Origin: Clostridia bacterium | Lineage (GTDB): Bacteria > Bacillota > Clostridia > Christensenellales > CAG-917 | Length of the DNA stretch: 9,758 nucleotides | Direction: 5' to 3' | Assembly: GCA_017507205.1 (NCBI GenBank) | Contig: JAFWBH010000114.1 | Location: forward strand, 1 to 9,758 | In this document: in pieces, positions 6,354 through 9,758 of the stretch | Layout of the letters: every line of letters starts with the position of its first letter | Position numbering within the stretch: the stretch's first letter is position 1 | Program-made: the position numbers and the translations under genes | The notes under the pieces: model-generated | Seen by the model: only the letters and a program-made list of their open reading frames with translations | The model's database searches: none | What the model was told of the DNA's origin: nothing

Positions 6354-7960
6354 TGGAAATTGTCCTCCCCTTTTACTGCTGTTGACTTGTTGTAGACAAC
6401 AAGACTGAACACTGCTGAAATGATGAACACCAGGATGCCGATGACTGATGCAAGCTTATAGTTTCTGTCTGTGCCGAGGGACAGCTTATAGAGCCATGTG
6501 ACAAGAAGGTCTGTGCCCTTTGCACCGTCTGTATACAACATCAAATCGCCTGGGCCACCACCACTGAGGAGGAATATGACGTTGAAGTTGTTGATGTTGC
6601 CGATGAATTGTGTGATAAGGTATGGACCTGTGACAAACAGCATATAGGGCAAGGTTATCTTGAAGAACATACGTGCTGGTGAGGCACCGTCAATACGTGC
6701 TGACTCATAGAGGTCTTGAGGGATGTTCATCAAGATGCCCGAGCACATCAGCATACTATAAGGCACACCAATCCACATATTGACAAGGACGATGCATATA
6801 CGTGTTGTCTGTATGTCAATACCAAATTTCAAGTGATAACCAAATATCTGCTCAATGAGCTGTGTGATGATGCCACCACCACTGCCGAGAGTGCCACCAC
6901 CTGTGTCCAGCATCTTTGACATAATGAGCAATGAAACAAATTGAGGCACTGCTATTGTTGTGACAAAGAGTGTTCTATATAGCTTTTTAAACTTGATGCC
7001 CTTCTTGTTGATGAGCATTGCGAGGAGCATACCAAAGAAATAACTTGTAAAGGTTGCAAGGACTGCCCAAACGAGAGTCCAGCCAAGGACACGCCAGAAG
7101 GTTTTGCCAAGAGATGAGCCACTTGTAAATAGATCTTTAAAGTTTTCAAAGCCTACCCACTGGAATAGGTGCTGTGGCACCTCGTGGTTGGCGTCGTAAT
7201 TGGTGAATGCAATGAAAATCATTGTGATGAGGGGGATGACGGTGAACATCAACAGCCCCACCATAGGTGCTGACAAAAGTGTCAGGTGGAACTTGTTGTC
7301 AAGGAACTGCCCTGCATCCTTTTTGAAGCCATCAGGCTTTCTGCCGATAATCTTGCATTGCTCAAGCTCAAAGCTTTCTGCAACGGACTTGAAATAGAAA
7401 TATGCAAAGAAGCCTACAAGGAGCAATGACAAGATGCCGTATAAGACAATAAGGAATGAGTTGTCCCCTTCAATGATGGGATATTCACCAAGCTCATCGT
7501 TCCACACATCGCTGACGTGAGTTTCTGTTCTGCCCACGTTGCCACCTGTGAATATATTTTGAAGGAACATGGCAAGATAGTTTCCTCCAAAGAAAACCAT
7601 ATAAAGTATGAACGCCACCTCAATAAGCAAATAGAAAACGCCTCTGACTGTTTGACCTCTGCCCATATGTCCGACACCCATAAAGAGATAGGATATCTTT
7701 GTTTGAGCATTGCCATACCAGAAGCTTTGTCCATACCTTTTGATTCTCTCCCACAATGCAATGAAAAAGCCCTTGATGCCCTTGCCGAGATCAATGAATC
7801 CGTTTTTGATGCTCTTGCCAAGTCTTTCAAAGAACATTTTAATTCTCACTCCCAATCGAGTGAAAAGCTCTTTGAGATTCCTGCCAAGCTTACGGAAAAA
7901 CCTCTTCATTTTATATTTTATCTTTTGGGGTAAGGTTAGTTTGAGTTCTTCAAATTCCAT
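6350..7960 (-). CDS. malF: Maltodextrin ABC transporter permease, MalF family, with an 11-residue-repeat N-terminal domain
   Basis: The partner channel subunit to MalG. The transport core (about 225-525) contains the permease helices and the EAA loop ESARIDGASPARMFFKITLP (419-438). Before it are extra hydrophobic segments at about 107-125 and 168-190, separated by a polar, probably external stretch at 138-165, as in larger MalF proteins. The length, 536 residues, is above the roughly 430-450 common in Gram-positive MalF. The surplus is mainly residues 1-80, a Lys/Arg-rich domain of five 11-residue amphipathic repeats (listed separately). The ATG at 7960 follows GGAGG (7967-7971) at 6-nt spacing. 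The gene is separated from malE by 68 bases holding a strong hairpin, which may lower permease expression relative to the binding protein. Identification is firm; the substrate is inferred from the adjacent amylase. Confidence 0.93.
   Translation of the reverse strand: MEFEELKLTLPQKIKYKMKRFFRKLGRNLKELFTRLGVRIKMFFERLGKSIKNGFIDLGKGIKGFFIALWERIKRYGQSFWYGNAQTKISYLFMGVGHMGRGQTVRGVFYLLIEVAFILYMVFFGGNYLAMFLQNIFTGGNVGRTETHVSDVWNDELGEYPIIEGDNSFLIVLYGILSLLLVGFFAYFYFKSVAESFELEQCKIIGRKPDGFKKDAGQFLDNKFHLTLLSAPMVGLLMFTVIPLITMIFIAFTNYDANHEVPQHLFQWVGFENFKDLFTSGSSLGKTFWRVLGWTLVWAVLATFTSYFFGMLLAMLINKKGIKFKKLYRTLFVTTIAVPQFVSLLIMSKMLDTGGGTLGSGGGIITQLIEQIFGYHLKFGIDIQTTRICIVLVNMWIGVPYSMLMCSGILMNIPQDLYESARIDGASPARMFFKITLPYMLFVTGPYLITQFIGNINNFNVIFLLSGGGPGDLMLYTDGAKGTDLLVTWLYKLSLGTDRNYKLASVIGILVFIISAVFSLVVYNKSTAVKGEDNFQ
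7736..7900 (-). repeat. Five tandem 11-residue amphipathic repeats in MalF (residues 21-75)
   Basis: Residues 21-75 divide exactly into five 11-mers, for example FFRKLGRNLKE (21-31) and FFERLGKSIKN (43-53). The consensus is hydrophobic at 1, Phe at 2, Leu at 5, Gly at 6 (Trp in the last copy), Ile/Leu at 9 and usually Lys at 10. A degenerate sixth copy may precede it (residues 10-20). In an 11/3 helix, positions 1, 2, 5 and 9 fall within about 100 degrees on one face, so the segment could form one long amphipathic helix lying on the inner membrane surface. Confidence 0.8.
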
Positions 7961-7987
7961 CTTACGCCTCCGTGTTTTCGTAGTTAA

Positions 7988-8016
7988 GGGACTGCCCTAC
8001 AATGTAAGGCAGTCCC
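7988..8016 (-). promoter_or_regulatory. Intercistronic malE-malF hairpin
   Basis: GGGACTGCC and GGCAGTCCC pair perfectly over 9 bp (arms 7988-7996 and 8008-8016). On the RNA the stem extends by a U-G pair and three more pairs, to about 13 bp with a 3-nt loop. No T-tract follows on either strand, so it is not an intrinsic terminator. It starts 12 bases after the malE stop and ends 16 bases before the malF ribosome binding site. Hairpins at this place in binding-protein operons are known to stabilise the upstream message and raise binding-protein yield over permease yield; that role is inferred here. Confidence 0.8.
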
Positions 8017-8028
8017 GAGAGATTGTTC

Positions 8029-9381
8029 TTATGCTTGTGCTGCACCTGTAATTTGTGCCACCAATGCATCAAGATATTCTTGAAGTGTTGCGTCTGTGAC
8101 GTCAAGAAGTGTGCCTGCTTCCTTTTCTGCGATGAAAGGAGTAATGAGTGCGCCCATAGGTGTCCAGTAGTTGCCGGGAACGCCCTTTTGTGCACGGTTG
8201 AATTGTGCTTGCTCCATAACCACTGAGATAACAGGGTCATTGAGGACTGCTGTTGATGCTGCTACAACCTTGTTTGTAGGACCAAAGCCACGAACCTCAA
8301 ATCTCTTTAGTTGATTTTGTTCGTTGGTGAGCCATTGTGCAAGCTTGTGTGCTTCGCCCTTGTTCTTGCTGAAGCCGTTGACACCAATGAGCTTAAAGCC
8401 CATATAGCCTGAAAGCTGAACTTGTTGTCCACCGATGGTTGCCTTGGGGAGCTTGATAACGCCCATATTTTCGCCAAGGAGCTCCTCGTCCCTGATGGTT
8501 GCTGCATTCCATGTGCCAGAAATTGCTGCCGCGATCTCTGTTTTTCCATTTTCGTCAGCTTTAAAGCCTGCAATAATCTTGCTGTCATCTGTTTGGATGA
8601 CAAGAGCATTGTGGTTGACGTATGTGCGAAGTGCTTGCATGACCTTGAGGCCGTCTGCGTTGTTGTAGTTGCATGTGACGCCTGTTTGAACCATCTTGTC
8701 ATTGTAAGTGACTTCGTAGCCAAGGCTGGGGTTTGCAAAGAAGAAGCTTGAGAGATACCAGCCGTCATCGTTGAGCTTGAAGTGGACCTTCTTGCCTGCG
8801 CTTTCTGCAACATCAAGCATGCTGTCAAGAGTTGCAAGCTGGCTAGGATCTGAATAGACTCTCTTGTCATAGTAGACAAAGTAGCAGTTGTCACCAGTCA
8901 TAGGATATGCATAGAGCTGATCTTGTCCACCGATGGTGAGTGTTGCTGCGTCAATAGAGCCTGCACTGTTGATTTCTTTTACGTTCTTTTCAATTTCGCC
9001 ACCAATACGTGCAAGTGCGCCACCTGCATAGAGCTTGTTGATTTGGTCTGATGCAAATGCGTATACGTCCGGACCTGATGTGACGTCATTGAGGACCTTG
9101 TCTGCTGCGTCTGCTTCTGATTGAACGCCAAACAAGAATTTATACTCGTTTTGAGGATTGGCTGCTGCATATGCTGCGCACATTTCCTTGAGCATTGCTT
9201 GATCCTCTTGTGAGCCCCAAACAGTGAGGGTGTATTTTGTCCTTGCGCCACCGTCACCTGTTCCGTTGCCTGTGCCATTGCCATCGCCATTGTTATCATT
9301 GGTGGGATTGCATGCCACAAGTGCCAAAGAGAGAACCATCAATGCCACCAAAACCAGTGCCAATATTTTGAATTTCTTCAT
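8029..9381 (-). CDS. malE: Maltodextrin-binding lipoprotein (MalE-type, extracellular solute-binding protein family 1)
   Basis: Captures maltodextrins outside the membrane and delivers them to MalFG. The signal peptide has MKKFK, a hydrophobic core and lipobox LVAC with Cys24, so the protein is lipid-anchored. Residues 28-46 are an Asn/Asp/Gly/Thr linker encoded by a low-complexity tract (9244-9300). The mature domain begins with YTLTVWGSQED, the usual first strand of family 1 solute-binding proteins. It contains the mid-domain IAAAISGTWNAATI and ends with a GVPGNYWTPMGALITPF region, whose W-x-P-M-G motif is typical of MalE-like proteins. The length, 450 residues, is normal. The ATG follows AAGGAGA (9387-9393) at good spacing. 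It is the first transporter gene. No convincing promoter lies directly upstream, so transcription may enter from the partial gene on the right. The sugar is inferred from the family and the neighbouring amylase. Confidence 0.94.
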   Translation of the reverse strand: MKKFKILALVLVALMVLSLALVACNPTNDNNGDGNGTGNGTGDGGARTKYTLTVWGSQEDQAMLKEMCAAYAAANPQNEYKFLFGVQSEADAADKVLNDVTSGPDVYAFASDQINKLYAGGALARIGGEIEKNVKEINSAGSIDAATLTIGGQDQLYAYPMTGDNCYFVYYDKRVYSDPSQLATLDSMLDVAESAGKKVHFKLNDDGWYLSSFFFANPSLGYEVTYNDKMVQTGVTCNYNNADGLKVMQALRTYVNHNALVIQTDDSKIIAGFKADENGKTEIAAAISGTWNAATIRDEELLGENMGVIKLPKATIGGQQVQLSGYMGFKLIGVNGFSKNKGEAHKLAQWLTNEQNQLKRFEVRGFGPTNKVVAASTAVLNDPVISVVMEQAQFNRAQKGVPGNYWTPMGALITPFIAEKEAGTLLDVTDATLQEYLDALVAQITGAAQA

Positions 9382-9451
9382 AATTTTCTCCTTTTTGGGA
9401 TTTTAACTATTTGTTTTTGCTATCTTAAATGTGTTTTCTGCTTTTTACGCC

Positions 9452-9487
9452 AAAAGGCGAGGAGAGTTTCCCCTCCTCGCTTTTTTT
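9452..9487. terminator. GAAA-tetraloop hairpin between the partial upstream gene and malE; terminator-like on both strands
   Basis: GCGAGGAG (9457-9464) pairs with CTCCTCGC (9473-9480). On minus-strand RNA the stem gains a G-U and a G-C pair and closes on a GAAA tetraloop, 10 bp in all. The plus strand has a clean T7 tract after the stem (9481-9487). The minus strand has only CTTTTGG (9456-9450), so termination of the upstream gene may be partial and allow read-through into malE. Confidence 0.75.
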
Positions 9488-9490
9488 CAA

Positions 9491-9758
9491 TTATTTTTCA
9501 AGTGCTGTGATTGTGACTGCGCCTGTTTCTGTGTCAAATGTGACTGTGTATGCGCCTGCTGCAACATAGAAGTTGTCGCCACCTTCTGCGCTATACCATT
9601 CTGCAATGCCAAGCTCTGAGCCGTAGACAACCTTGAATGCAAAGACTGCAGGGTCACCACCTGCTGTGGTCTTGTTTTGTGCTGCAATCCAGCTGAAGTC
9701 GCCGAGTGATGTGACATCAGTTGCTTCGAGTGTTCCTGTTGCTGTTGTGCCATCAAGT
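9491..9758 (-). CDS. C-terminal end of a probable secreted protein with an X25/SusE/SusF-like starch-binding module (partial)
   Basis: A minus-strand frame enters from the right edge without a start codon (first whole codon at 9757) and reads 88 residues to a TAA at 9493-9491. Its codons (ACA, GCA, GTC, GAC) match those of the malE operon, which is the main reason to prefer it over a longer overlapping frame. The visible part is Thr/Gly/Ala-rich. It shows SLGDFSWIAAQN, then FKVVYGSELGIAEWYSAEG, and ends with YTVTFDTETGAVTITALEK. The ending (G-x-Y-T-V-T-x-D-x-x-T-G-x-V-x-I) is the closing strand pair seen in X25 modules of pullulanases and in SusE/SusF-type starch-binding domains. The full protein could be a surface starch-binding protein or an amylolytic enzyme; which cannot be told from the tail. 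It sits 109 bases upstream of malE on the same strand, so a shared transcript is plausible. Confidence 0.75.
   Translation of the reverse strand, partial: LDGTTATGTLEATDVTSLGDFSWIAAQNKTTAGGDPAVFAFKVVYGSELGIAEWYSAEGGDNFYVAAGAYTVTFDTETGAVTITALEK

Noticed and set aside
7414..7933. Two overlapping open frames of 138 codons on opposite strands
   Set aside because: Both are shadows of the malF N-terminal half, which is supported by continuous membrane segments and the 11-residue repeat.
8307..8894. Minus-strand 195-codon open frame
   Set aside because: Out-of-frame overlap inside malE. The Ser/Thr/Gln-rich translation comes from the ACA/GCA-rich codons of malE shifted by one base.
9392..9420. Promoter TTAAGA-17-TAAAAT just upstream of malE
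   Set aside because: The implied start point falls in the Shine-Dalgarno region, and the AT-rich sequence makes such partial matches common.
9487..9756. Minus-strand 89-codon frame with an ATG, rich in Gln, His and Ser
   Set aside because: It is the one-base-shifted shadow of the partial 9491-9757 gene, whose frame gives a sensible beta-rich domain and the same codon bias as the operon.

Overview
The window looks like chromosomal DNA of a Gram-positive, Firmicutes/Clostridia-type bacterium, perhaps an uncultured gut lineage. The evidence is the two secreted proteins with lipobox signal peptides and short Asn/Asp/Gly/Pro-rich linkers, the clear AGGAG ribosome binding sites, the AT-leaning intergenic DNA and the overall shape of the operon. 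Genus and species cannot be fixed from the sequence.

Layout. Positions 3-521 (+) hold a gene for a membrane-anchored protein of unknown function; its true start probably lies left of the window. A bidirectional terminator at 582-617 separates it from a convergent gene (654-1211, -) for a two-TM DUF3592-like membrane protein, which has its own sigma-A-type promoter at 1250-1279. Positions 1212-1684 contain no convincing gene but many inverted repeats: a long hairpin (1308-1342), a cluster of short palindromes (1350-1458) bracketed by an 8-bp direct repeat, and one or two terminator-like hairpins at the end of the operon.

Positions 1685-9381 (-) are one tightly packed maltodextrin uptake operon, transcribed right to left: binding lipoprotein (malE), two permeases (malF, malG), a cell-surface GH13 alpha-amylase, and the ATPase (MsmX/UgpC/MalK family). 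Junctions are translationally tight: ATGA overlap malF/malG, TAATG overlap malG/amylase, and an 11-nt gap amylase/ATPase. The one larger gap, malE to malF, carries a strong hairpin without a T-tract. Upstream of malE, past a GAAA-tetraloop hairpin, is the 3' end of another minus-strand gene whose product resembles the beta-sandwich starch-binding modules (X25/SusE/SusF type); it runs off the right edge.

How the parts fit: the lipoprotein amylase cuts starch or related glucans outside the cell, the binding lipoprotein captures maltodextrins, MalFG form the channel and the ATPase powers import. The partial upstream gene may add polysaccharide binding. What is unusual is that all three cytoplasm-facing transporter subunits are enlarged: MalF has a basic N-terminal domain of 11-residue amphipathic repeats, MalG has a long acidic-then-basic N-terminal tail, and the ATPase has about 250 extra C-terminal residues that look like additional TOBE/OB-type modules. 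These extensions and the palindrome cluster are the parts most worth a second look. No transcription factor gene and no convincing promoter for malE is visible.
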